Assembly (NCBI RefSeq): GCF_943912385.1
Contig: NZ_CALTTY010000006.1
Span: 1 to 64,000, forward strand
Source: an uncultured Anaerococcus sp.
Lineage (GTDB): Bacteria > Bacillota > Clostridia > Tissierellales > Peptoniphilaceae
Reading direction: 5' to 3'
Length of the DNA stretch: 64,000 nt
The stretch's first letter is position 1, and every line of letters begins with the position of its first letter. The position numbers were made by a program, and so were the translations under genes. Below are positions 7,631 through 15,976 of the stretch, in pieces. Under the pieces are notes generated by a model, which searched no databases, was not told the origin of the DNA, and saw nothing but the letters and a program-made list of their open reading frames with translations.

Positions 7631-7985
7631 TGGTGGAGGTGAAGGGAGTCGAACCCTTGTCCGTGAAAGCATCACCAATGGCATCTACAAGCTTAGTAGT
7701 CTCTAAGAATTTGCATAAAAAATAAAAAGACTACCAAAAATTTTTATGCTAGCTTCATAATACTAAATATACCTCAAAGCTTTGGTATATTAGTTGTCGC
7801 TAAATTATAAAACAAATATTAAGTCTGCGACGGACCTAATATTCATTGCTGACCTATTACTAGGCAGCTAGTGCGAAGTTTGCTTCGCTATTTTCGTTTG
7901 CGTTTATATTTAATTATCAATATACGTTTTGATATACGGCCTGCAGCCAAAGCCTCTTCAATCACGTCGAAACCATGGCACCCCC
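7631..7985 (-). ncRNA. ssrA: Transfer-messenger RNA (tmRNA)
   Basis: Read on the minus strand, the RNA begins GGGGGUG and ends CACCUCC-A-CCA, so both ends pair into a 7-bp acceptor stem with a single G-U pair and an encoded CCA. The 3' end carries the tRNA-like T arm (GGUUCGACUCC). The tag reading frame starts at GCA and encodes ANENSEANFALAA followed by UAG, ending in the proteolysis signal ALAA. It rescues stalled ribosomes with SmpB. About 355 nt is the normal length. A strong minus-strand promoter lies directly upstream (7996-8024). Confidence 0.97.
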
Positions 7986-7995
7986 GAATAGTATA

Positions 7996-8024
7996 ACTAT
8001 ACTAATTAATTTTAATCTTGTCAA
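7996..8024 (-). promoter_or_regulatory. ssrA promoter
   Basis: On the minus strand TTGACA (8024-8019), a 17-base spacer and TATAGT (8001-7996) precede the GGGGG start of tmRNA by about 10 bases. This is close to the sigma-A consensus and fits a highly expressed stable RNA. Its -35 box overlaps that of the divergent glgC promoter. Confidence 0.8.
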
Positions 8025-8046
8025 AAAGCTTAATTTTGTGTAATAT
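8018..8046 (+). promoter_or_regulatory. glgC operon promoter
   Basis: TTGTCA (8018-8023), a 17-base spacer and TAATAT (8041-8046) lie about 85 bp upstream of the glgC start. The -35 hexamer shares five bases with the ssrA -35 hexamer on the other strand (TTGTCAA at 8018-8024), so the two polymerases cannot bind together. Confidence 0.7.
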
Positions 8047-8131
8047 AGTAGTAAGAAAAGGTTTTCTAGAATAGTATCCTTTAAATAGGGTATTAATATA
8101 AAAAGAAGATTAAATATTAATAGGAGGGCTT

Positions 8132-9265
8132 ATGAGAAACTCGAATAATACCGCAGCAATGCTTTTAGCAGGAGGGCAAGGCTCTAGACTTAAAGCATTG
8201 ACAAGAGAAATGGCGAAACCAGTTGTGCCTTTTGGGGGCAAGTACAGGATAATAGACTTTGCCCTTAGTAACTCAACCAATAGTGAAATAAAAGACATAG
8301 GAGTCTTAACCCAATATAAACCCCAGCTACTAAACGAACATTTGGGTATAGGTGCCGCTTGGGACTACGACAGGAATTTTGGTGGTCTTAGAATTCTAAC
8401 ACCATACTATACTGAAGAAGGTGGTAGATGGTTTGAGGGTACTGCTTCAGCTATTTATGAAAATATAAATTACCTAGATGAGGTTAACCCTGAGTATGTA
8501 TTAATCTTATCAGGTGACCATATTTACAAGATGGACTATAGGGAACTCATAGATGTACACAAACAAAAAGGTGCTGATTGTACCATAGCTGTTATGGAAG
8601 TCGAGTGGGATGAAGCTAACCGCTTTGGAATTATGAATACTGATGATACTGGTAAAATTATAGAATTTGAAGAAAAACCAGAAAATCCAAAATCAAATCT
8701 TGCTTCCATGGGCATATACGTGTTTAATTGGAAGACTCTTAGAAAAGAATTAATAGAAGATTATGAAAATAAAGATTCTACTAATGATTTTGGGCACGAT
8801 ATAATTCCAAAAATGCTAGACCAAGGCTCTCCACTATACGTATATAAATTCGATGGATACTGGAAAGATGTTGGAACTGTAAGAAGCTTTTGGCAAGCAA
8901 ACCTAGATTTGATAGATCCAGAAAATGAACTTGGTATATATGATGACAATTGGAGAATATACACCAAGTCACTAAACCTACCGCCTCACAGAATTGGTAA
9001 AAATGCAGAACTTACTGACACCCTTGTTAATGAAGCTTGTATAATAGATGGAAAAGTTAATCATTCTGTATTATTCTCAGAAGTTGAAGTAGAAGAAGGG
9101 GCAGAGGTTTATAATTCTGTTTTATTAAATGGCGTGAAGGTAAAATCTGGTATAAAAGTTTATAATGCTGTAGTTGCTGACAACATGGAGTTAAAAGAGA
9201 ATATCGGCAAGGAAAATGATGATAAGGTCTACCTAGTAAGTAGCGAAGGTATAGAGGAGGAATAG
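8132..9265 (+). CDS. glgC: Glucose-1-phosphate adenylyltransferase
   Basis: Makes ADP-glucose from glucose-1-phosphate and ATP, the committed step of glycogen synthesis. The 377 residues begin with the nucleotidyltransferase loop [13 protein letters not shown] (about 12-24), then [15 protein letters not shown], the ADP-glucose pyrophosphorylase signature regions and [10 protein letters not shown] near residue 130. The C-terminal ~90 residues form the left-handed beta-helix found in this family. ATG at 8132 follows AGGAGGG. It is the first gene of a tightly packed glycogen operon and is followed one base later by glgD. Confidence 0.96.
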   Translation: MRNSNNTAAMLLAGGQGSRLKALTREMAKPVVPFGGKYRIIDFALSNSTNSEIKDIGVLTQYKPQLLNEHLGIGAAWDYDRNFGGLRILTPYYTEEGGRWFEGTASAIYENINYLDEVNPEYVLILSGDHIYKMDYRELIDVHKQKGADCTIAVMEVEWDEANRFGIMNTDDTGKIIEFEEKPENPKSNLASMGIYVFNWKTLRKELIEDYENKDSTNDFGHDIIPKMLDQGSPLYVYKFDGYWKDVGTVRSFWQANLDLIDPENELGIYDDNWRIYTKSLNLPPHRIGKNAELTDTLVNEACIIDGKVNHSVLFSEVEVEEGAEVYNSVLLNGVKVKSGIKVYNAVVADNMELKENIGKENDDKVYLVSSEGIEEE

Positions 9266-9266
9266 G

Positions 9267-10391
9267 ATGGAGAAAATTGTAGCTCTAGTTTATAGTTCGG
9301 ATTTTAAGGAATCAAATTATGGTCCCCTTTGTAAGGTAAGACCTGATTATATGCTACCATTTGGAGGTAGGTATAGGATAATCGACTTCGCTCTTTCAAA
9401 TCTAGCTAACTATGATATCAATAGGGTAATCTTGTATGCAGGTGATAAAATTAGATCAACCCTAGACCATGTCGGTAATGGGAAAAGTTGGGAGCTTAAT
9501 AGAAGAAGTGGCGGGTTAATGATAAACCCTGTGGGCCTATCAGGAAAAAAACCGATTAGTGAGGTAGAAACTTACTATGATACTATAGTGTACTTCCAAG
9601 AAAATGACTTTGATTATGTGTATATCAAAAACCCTATGTATATAATCAAAGAAGATATATCAGATGCAATGGAAAAAATGAAAGATGAGGACTTAGATTG
9701 TCTTATTCTTTCTAATAAAACTATAGATTTAAACGGAGAATACTTAAATCAGGCTATTATAAACTCAGATAGTGAAGGCAAGCCAGAAGGGGTCGGTTTA
9801 AATCTTGGTATAACAGATGAGGTTGACTTATTTCTCGGTTCAATCATGATGAAAAAAGAAGCCTTCCTAAGGGTTTTAAGACATGCCATGCAAGAAAATG
9901 TATCGGACTCATTTTTATCAGCAATATTTGCATATCCTGGTAAATTAAACCTTGACCTATACAGTCAAGAAAAAGAATTTGAAATTATAAAAGATATAAA
10001 TTCATTCTACGAAGTTAATATGAGACTTTTAGATCAAGCGACTTTCGATAAGTTATTTTACGAAGATGGGTTAGTTTATACAAAATCAAAGGATGAGCCA
10101 TCAACTTCTTATACTAACAATGCTCAGATGAAAAATTCCCTAATAGCAAATGGTGGTGTCATAGAAGGAGAGGTTGAAAATTCCATAGTATTTAGGGGAG
10201 CAAAAATCGGAAAGGGAGCAATAATAAGAAACTCTATTATTTTCCAAGACTCGGTTATAGAAGACGGAGCTATTTTAAACTTTGTAATAACTGATAAGGG
10301 AACAAAAATAGGCCACGATGTAAGATTATTTGGTAATAGAAATAACCCTTTTGTTACAGGTAAAAATGAATCACTAGATCAAAGGAGTTAA
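9267..10391 (+). CDS. glgD: GlgD, regulatory subunit of ADP-glucose pyrophosphorylase
   Basis: 374 residues homologous to GlgC, with [15 protein letters not shown] near the N terminus, but the Gly-rich nucleotide loop is altered (VYSSDFKESNYGPL replaces the GGxGxRL pattern). This is the hallmark of Firmicutes GlgD, a non-catalytic partner that modulates GlgC. The C-terminal beta-helix repeats (IIRNSIIFQDSVIEDGA) are present. It follows glgC by one base and has its own AGGAGG-type site. Confidence 0.94.
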   Translation: MEKIVALVYSSDFKESNYGPLCKVRPDYMLPFGGRYRIIDFALSNLANYDINRVILYAGDKIRSTLDHVGNGKSWELNRRSGGLMINPVGLSGKKPISEVETYYDTIVYFQENDFDYVYIKNPMYIIKEDISDAMEKMKDEDLDCLILSNKTIDLNGEYLNQAIINSDSEGKPEGVGLNLGITDEVDLFLGSIMMKKEAFLRVLRHAMQENVSDSFLSAIFAYPGKLNLDLYSQEKEFEIIKDINSFYEVNMRLLDQATFDKLFYEDGLVYTKSKDEPSTSYTNNAQMKNSLIANGGVIEGEVENSIVFRGAKIGKGAIIRNSIIFQDSVIEDGAILNFVITDKGTKIGHDVRLFGNRNNPFVTGKNESLDQRS

Positions 10392-10393
10392 GG

Positions 10394-11824
10394 ATGAATA
10401 TACTTTTTCTAACAAGTGAATCAGTACCATTCATAAAAACAGGAGGGCTAGCAGATGTAGCTGGAGCCCTTCCTAAAGAACTTAAGAAAAAAGGTGTGGA
10501 TATAAGGGTAGTTATGCCCTTACATAAGGGAATAGATTCAAGCTATAAAGAAAAAATGGAAAAAGTCACAGAGTTTTATGTTGACCTTGACTGGAAACAC
10601 CAATACGCCGGGGTCTATTTTCTTAAGTGGGATGGAGTTAGCTATTATTTCATAGACAACCTTGAATACTTTGATAGGGAAGGCTTATACGGCTACGATG
10701 ACGATGCTGAAAGATATATATTTTATTCAAAGGCATGCACACTTCTTCCTAAAAAGATAAATTTTAAACCTGATATTATCCACTCCAATGACTGGCATAC
10801 AGCCATGGTAAATGTCTTTGTTAATGATTTTAGAAAGGGAGATCTTTATTATGAGGATATCAGGACCCTATTTACTATCCACAACTTAAAATACCAAGGT
10901 ATATTTAATTCAGATTATTTGGCTTTGGCTGGGCTTGACGGCAAGTATTTTAATGAAAATGACCTAAAGTACTATGATGCAATAAACTTCATGAAGGGTG
11001 GTATTATCCATGCCAGCCATGTAAACACAGTATCTGAAAATTATGCTAGAGAAATCCAATATCCTTTCTATGGTGAAGGTCTAGACGGTATAATAAGAGA
11101 ATATAATTATAAGCTAGATGGGATTGTAAATGGTATTGAGTATGAACTTTGGAATCCAATGACCGATACCAATTTAGCTAAAAATTATGACGAGAACTCT
11201 TTAAAGGACAAGTATGTAAATAAGACGGAATTGCAGAAGATGTATGGACTCCCGAAAAGAGATGATGTACCGGTATTTGCTATAGTTTCAAGGCTCAATG
11301 AAATGAAAGGGATGGATCTTGTAAGGTATATAATGGAAGAATTTTTACAAGAAGACGTCCAGGTTATAATTCTTGGAACAGGTGATTACACCTACGAAGA
11401 AATGTTTAAATATTTTGAGTGGAAGTATCCAGATAAATTAGCGGCCAGGATATATTATAGCGAAAAAGAAGCCCACAATATCTATTCAGGTTCTGACTTT
11501 TATCTTATGCCTTCTATATCTGAACCATGCGGAATTAGTCAGTTAATTGCAATGCGCTATGGATCTCTTCCAATCGTAAGGGAAGCTGGTGGACTTAAGG
11601 ATACAGTAATTCCTTTTAACGAGTACACTGGTGAGGGAACAGGGTATTCATTTGCTAATATAAATGCCCACGAATTATTGTTCGCTGCAAAAAATGCTAT
11701 AGAAATTTATAATAACAAAAATGAGACCCATAATAAATTAATAGAAAATGCAATGAAACAGAAAAATGACTGGGAAATGTCATCTGAGAAATATCTAGAA
11801 TTATACGAAAATATAAAAGCTTAA
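10394..11824 (+). CDS. glgA: Glycogen synthase (GT5)
   Basis: 476 residues, the family's normal length. The N-terminal KTGGLADVAGALPKEL loop (15-30) binds ADP-glucose; IHSNDWHTAMV near residue 132 and the C-terminal SEPCGISQLIAMRYG near 377 are GT5 signatures including the catalytic Glu. It elongates alpha-1,4-glucan from ADP-glucose supplied by GlgC/GlgD. Two bases separate it from glgD, and AAAGGAG precedes the ATG. Confidence 0.97.
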   Translation: MNILFLTSESVPFIKTGGLADVAGALPKELKKKGVDIRVVMPLHKGIDSSYKEKMEKVTEFYVDLDWKHQYAGVYFLKWDGVSYYFIDNLEYFDREGLYGYDDDAERYIFYSKACTLLPKKINFKPDIIHSNDWHTAMVNVFVNDFRKGDLYYEDIRTLFTIHNLKYQGIFNSDYLALAGLDGKYFNENDLKYYDAINFMKGGIIHASHVNTVSENYAREIQYPFYGEGLDGIIREYNYKLDGIVNGIEYELWNPMTDTNLAKNYDENSLKDKYVNKTELQKMYGLPKRDDVPVFAIVSRLNEMKGMDLVRYIMEEFLQEDVQVIILGTGDYTYEEMFKYFEWKYPDKLAARIYYSEKEAHNIYSGSDFYLMPSISEPCGISQLIAMRYGSLPIVREAGGLKDTVIPFNEYTGEGTGYSFANINAHELLFAAKNAIEIYNNKNETHNKLIENAMKQKNDWEMSSEKYLELYENIKA

Positions 11825-11833
11825 GAGAAGAAT

Positions 11834-14071
11834 ATGAAAACTAATAAGGAATATATTATAAGAAGAATACAAAGTTTTTTGTATTCTTTTTATGCTAAAG
11901 ATATTGAAAACGCAAGAATAAATGAGGTCTATGACTGCCTATGTAGGTATCTTATGGAAGATATAGGTAAAAGTTGGGTTCAGTCTAAGGCTTTGGATAA
12001 GGACAAGGATTACTATATCTTATCCTTTGAGTACCTTCCAGGTAAGTTTATAAGTGGAAACCTTGATAAACTTAAAATCAAAGAGGAGGTCTCTTCTGCT
12101 CTTGATGAAATGGGCTTCAGCCTTGAAGAAATTATAGCCTGTGAAAAAGAGGCGGACCTTGGTATAGGTGATATAGGTATAGGATCATCAGCTTTAATAA
12201 ACGAGCTAACCAATCAAGATAAAAGAGCGGTTGCCTATGCATTAAGGTATGAAAATGGTAATCTCAAACAAAAGATTATCGATGGCAGGCAAGTAGAATA
12301 CTCTGACTTCTGGCTTGAGCAAGGCTCAAATTGGGAGCATAAAAAAGCTTTCTCGTATTTACTTGAGATAGACTCTAGGAAAACTAAGTCAATAGCCTAT
12401 GATATGCCAATCCTAAGCGATGATGCCAAGTTTGTAAATACCCTTAGACTCTTTAAATCTGAACTGGTAAATCCAATTAATATAGAAGAATTTACTAGGG
12501 GAGAATTTTTAGGGGCCTATGATGATTATATAAATATAAGCTCAATAAATAAGTTCCTGTATATCGATGACTCAACCTATGAAGGTAAGCTTTTAAGGTT
12601 AAAGCAAGAATATTTTTACTCCGCATCAGCAGTCAGAGATATTTTTAGAAGGCATATAAAAAGGCATGGCAGTATAGAAGGAATTGAGAAAAATATAAAA
12701 ATATTTAGCCATGATATCCACCCAAGTCTTGCTCTTGTAGAATTTATCAGGATTTTAAATCAAAGCTATGGCTATGTTTTAAATGAGGCGATTGAAGTAT
12801 CAAGGAACGTTTTTGACCATGTTGCCTTTTCTATAACTGATGATAGTGTAGAAGATTATGACATAGATATGATAAGAAGAGTCAATCCAGAAATAATGGA
12901 TGCTATTATAGATATAGAAAAACATCTTAAAATTTCTTTTAAGAACCTAAGCCTTGTAAAAAATGGAAAGGTGTCATTTAGGAATATAAATAAATACCTA
13001 TCAAAGAACTATTATTACCTATCAAAGATTGTTTCTGAAAAAAGATTAAACGATATAGACCATTCTTATATAAACTATGGAACTGATAGGATGCTTTATG
13101 GGACACTTGCTAATAATAAGCTATCAAAACTACTTAAAGATTATGGAATAGAATCGCTTAAAAGTGCGGAAATTGAAAAGATTGATAAGCTTAGACATGA
13201 TAAAAACTTTATAGAGGATTTAGAGAAGGTAAAAATTTCAAATAAAGAAAAACTCACAAAAATTATAAAAACTAGGCTAAATGATACTATAAACCCTAAT
13301 TCAATCTTTGATGTCCAACTTTCTATAATGCATGAGAGCAAAAGGCAGATATTAAACTGTCTTTCGATTGCTTATAAATATTATATGTTAAAGTATAATA
13401 CTAACTTGAAAGTAACTCCTACTTGTTATATATTTTCTGGCAAGGCTAATGAGGGCTACTTCATGGCAAAGGAAACAATAAAATTTATCCTAGCCTTGAA
13501 AAAAATGATAGATAGGGACAAGGTTATAAGGGAGAAAATAAAGATTATCTTCATAGAAGATTTAAATGTTGAAAAGACGAAGGAAGTGTTACCGGCAGTA
13601 GATATCTATTCAAACCTAACCATCCCAAGTCTTGATAATCAAAATTTTAACATCTTAAACTCTATATTTAATATGTCAAATATTATATCTGCCAAGGGAG
13701 GAATTGTAGATAATCTAGACAGGGATAATTCGTTTTATAAGTTTGGTGCTAATATGGATGAATTAAGTATACTTGACCAGCAAAAAACTTATAATGCCAA
13801 TGAATTCTACTACAATAATGAAATGGTTAAATTTACAATAGATAATTTATTAAACGAGTCCTTTGAAAATTTCCCATATAATTTTAAAACTATCTATGAC
13901 CAACTTTTGATGTATAATGATTCCTTTAAGATATTTTTAGACCTAAAATCTCTAATCGAGACCAGAAATTTAGTTGAAAAAGATTATCTTGACCTTAATA
14001 AGTGGGTAAATAAAGAGATTGATAATATCTTATGGGCAAATAATTTTAGATTGGAAGGTATTATAAAATAG
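11834..14071 (+). CDS. Glycogen phosphorylase homologue lacking PLP lysine (probable pseudoenzyme)
   Basis: 745 residues collinear with GT35 phosphorylases: SFEYLPGKF (~63-71, compare SMEYLPGR), GIGDIGIGS (~110-118 where active enzymes have GNGGLGRL), LRYENGNLKQKIIDGRQVE, FSHDIHPSLALVEF (~290), FDVQLSIMHESKRQILN and SGKANEGYFMAKE (~535). The block that normally reads EASGTGNMKFxxNGALTIGTLDGAN is replaced around residues 599-620 by NQNFNILNSIFNMSNIISAK; the PLP-binding Lys aligns with Asn. The HSxxVNGVAxLH segment is also lost (YINYGTDRMLYG). Phosphorolysis therefore looks unlikely, yet the frame is intact and sits within the glg operon. It may be a structural or regulatory glycogen-binding protein. 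Confidence 0.85.
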   Translation: MKTNKEYIIRRIQSFLYSFYAKDIENARINEVYDCLCRYLMEDIGKSWVQSKALDKDKDYYILSFEYLPGKFISGNLDKLKIKEEVSSALDEMGFSLEEIIACEKEADLGIGDIGIGSSALINELTNQDKRAVAYALRYENGNLKQKIIDGRQVEYSDFWLEQGSNWEHKKAFSYLLEIDSRKTKSIAYDMPILSDDAKFVNTLRLFKSELVNPINIEEFTRGEFLGAYDDYINISSINKFLYIDDSTYEGKLLRLKQEYFYSASAVRDIFRRHIKRHGSIEGIEKNIKIFSHDIHPSLALVEFIRILNQSYGYVLNEAIEVSRNVFDHVAFSITDDSVEDYDIDMIRRVNPEIMDAIIDIEKHLKISFKNLSLVKNGKVSFRNINKYLSKNYYYLSKIVSEKRLNDIDHSYINYGTDRMLYGTLANNKLSKLLKDYGIESLKSAEIEKIDKLRHDKNFIEDLEKVKISNKEKLTKIIKTRLNDTINPNSIFDVQLSIMHESKRQILNCLSIAYKYYMLKYNTNLKVTPTCYIFSGKANEGYFMAKETIKFILALKKMIDRDKVIREKIKIIFIEDLNVEKTKEVLPAVDIYSNLTIPSLDNQNFNILNSIFNMSNIISAKGGIVDNLDRDNSFYKFGANMDELSILDQQKTYNANEFYYNNEMVKFTIDNLLNESFENFPYNFKTIYDQLLMYNDSFKIFLDLKSLIETRNLVEKDYLDLNKWVNKEIDNILWANNFRLEGIIK

Positions 14072-14074
14072 AAG

Positions 14075-15976
14075 ATGCAGTTAGTTAAAGAGAAGAATAT
14101 AACTTATGAAAAACTTAAAGATATAAAATTAGGTGCACTTTACTCTAAGAATAAGACAGTATTTAGGGTCTTTGCTCCAGATAGAAAAAAAATAGACTTG
14201 GTTATTACAGATGACTATAGAAAGGTCAGACGAGAAATTTATCCTATGAGCAAGGATAATCTTGGGATATTTTCAGTAAGTCTTGATGGGGACTATGATG
14301 GATATTTTTACAACTACATAGTTGAGGATAAGTATGAGGTTACTGACCCTTATGCCTTATCTGCTTCTATTAATTCAACATATTCAGCTGTAATAAACCT
14401 TGAGGATACAGATCCAAAAGGATTTAAAGCTTATAAGAACCCTAATATAAAGGAAAATGAAGCTATAATCTATGAACTAAATGTAAAAAATTACACCGCA
14501 GATCCATCAAGCGGTGTAAAGTATAGGGGAGAATATTTAGGTCTTACAGAAAAGAATACCAACTATCAAGGGATTAAAACAGGGATTGATAATATATCTG
14601 ACCTAGGAGTAACCCATGTTCAACTCCTACCTATTTATGATTTTATAAGCGTAGATGAGACTAAGGAGGCATTTTTCGATGATGACAATTATAACTGGGG
14701 TTATGATCCTGAGTTATACTTTGCCCCTGAAGGCTCATTTTCAAGCGATCCAACTGACCCAAAGTCTAGAATTAGAGAAGCTAAAGAAATGGTCAAGGCC
14801 TTCCATGATAGGAAAATAGGAGTGGTGATGGATGTGGTATTTAACCATACCTTTAAAACCTATGACTCTAATCTCAATACCTTAGCTCCTTCTTACTACC
14901 ACAGAACAAATCCTGATGGAAGTTTTTCAAATGGATCAGGATGTGGTAATGAACTTGCCAGTGAAAAGCCCTTTGTTAGAAAACTTATCATAGATTGTCT
15001 AAAGTATTGGGTAAAAGAATATAAAATAGATGGGTTTAGGTTTGATCTTATGGCCCTTGTTGACCTAGAAACAATCAAAATTGCTATAAAAGAGCTAAGA
15101 AAGATAAAACCAAATATTCTTATTTATGGTGAACCTTGGATGGCTTTATCAACACCCCTTAGTAGGGACCAACAAATATGGAAGGGAAGCCAGAGGTCAA
15201 ACAATTTTGCTGTCTTTAATGATGATTTTAGAGATGCAATTAAGGGGGATGTAAATTCTTACGGCAAGGGCTATATCCAAGGCATATATAGCTATAAAGA
15301 AGCCATAAAACTAGGGATTAGAGGTTCAATTGACTATGGAGATGGTTTTGGCTTTGCAGATGATGCAAGCGAGACTATAAATTATTATAACTGCCATGAT
15401 AATTTAATCATCTATGATAAACTTCAAATATCGCTTGATGATACTAGAGATATTAAATCCTATGTAAAACTTGCAACTGGTATCGTCATGCTATCCTTTG
15501 GTAAGCCCTTCATCTATGAAGGAAATGAATTTAACCACAGTAAGAAAAATGACTCGAATTCCTATAGGTCACCTCTTTCTGTCAATTCTATAGATTGGAA
15601 AAATAAGAAAAATAACATGGACTTATTTTCCTATACCAAGCAAATAATTAATTTAAGAAAACAAATAGGTGTTTTTAAATACACAAAGAAAGAAGAAATA
15701 GAAGAAAGACTAGAATTTATTGATGGTCTGGATGATAGCCTTATTGGTTATCTTCTTGATGGTAAATACCTAGTTCTTATAAATGCTAATCCTTCTTCTA
15801 TGCTAGTTGATAGTGAACTTATAAAAGTTCATATTGATAATTATGACGAAGAAAAAATTATAAAAATTTTTGGTAAAGAGGGTAAGAGTAATATAGAGAT
15901 AGCTGATAAAGCAAGCTTAAATCTAGAGGGCTTATCAGTTAATGTGTATAGAATAGGAGAAAATAATGGATTATAA
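14075..15976 (+). CDS. pulA: Type I pullulanase / GH13 debranching enzyme
   Basis: 633 residues: an N-terminal CBM48-like beta domain (~20-110), then a GH13 barrel with the type I pullulanase signature YNWGYDP (~205-211), VVFNHTF, catalytic Asp in GFRFDLMAL (~323), acid Glu in IYGEPW (~353) and transition-state Asp in NCHDN (~442). It hydrolyses alpha-1,6 branches in glycogen or pullulan. No signal peptide is present, so it acts inside the cell on stored glycogen. It starts three bases after the phosphorylase homologue and overlaps the phosphoglucomutase start by 11 bases. A branching enzyme was considered and rejected because of the YNWGYDP motif. Confidence 0.9.
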   Translation: MQLVKEKNITYEKLKDIKLGALYSKNKTVFRVFAPDRKKIDLVITDDYRKVRREIYPMSKDNLGIFSVSLDGDYDGYFYNYIVEDKYEVTDPYALSASINSTYSAVINLEDTDPKGFKAYKNPNIKENEAIIYELNVKNYTADPSSGVKYRGEYLGLTEKNTNYQGIKTGIDNISDLGVTHVQLLPIYDFISVDETKEAFFDDDNYNWGYDPELYFAPEGSFSSDPTDPKSRIREAKEMVKAFHDRKIGVVMDVVFNHTFKTYDSNLNTLAPSYYHRTNPDGSFSNGSGCGNELASEKPFVRKLIIDCLKYWVKEYKIDGFRFDLMALVDLETIKIAIKELRKIKPNILIYGEPWMALSTPLSRDQQIWKGSQRSNNFAVFNDDFRDAIKGDVNSYGKGYIQGIYSYKEAIKLGIRGSIDYGDGFGFADDASETINYYNCHDNLIIYDKLQISLDDTRDIKSYVKLATGIVMLSFGKPFIYEGNEFNHSKKNDSNSYRSPLSVNSIDWKNKKNNMDLFSYTKQIINLRKQIGVFKYTKKEEIEERLEFIDGLDDSLIGYLLDGKYLVLINANPSSMLVDSELIKVHIDNYDEEKIIKIFGKEGKSNIEIADKASLNLEGLSVNVYRIGENNGL

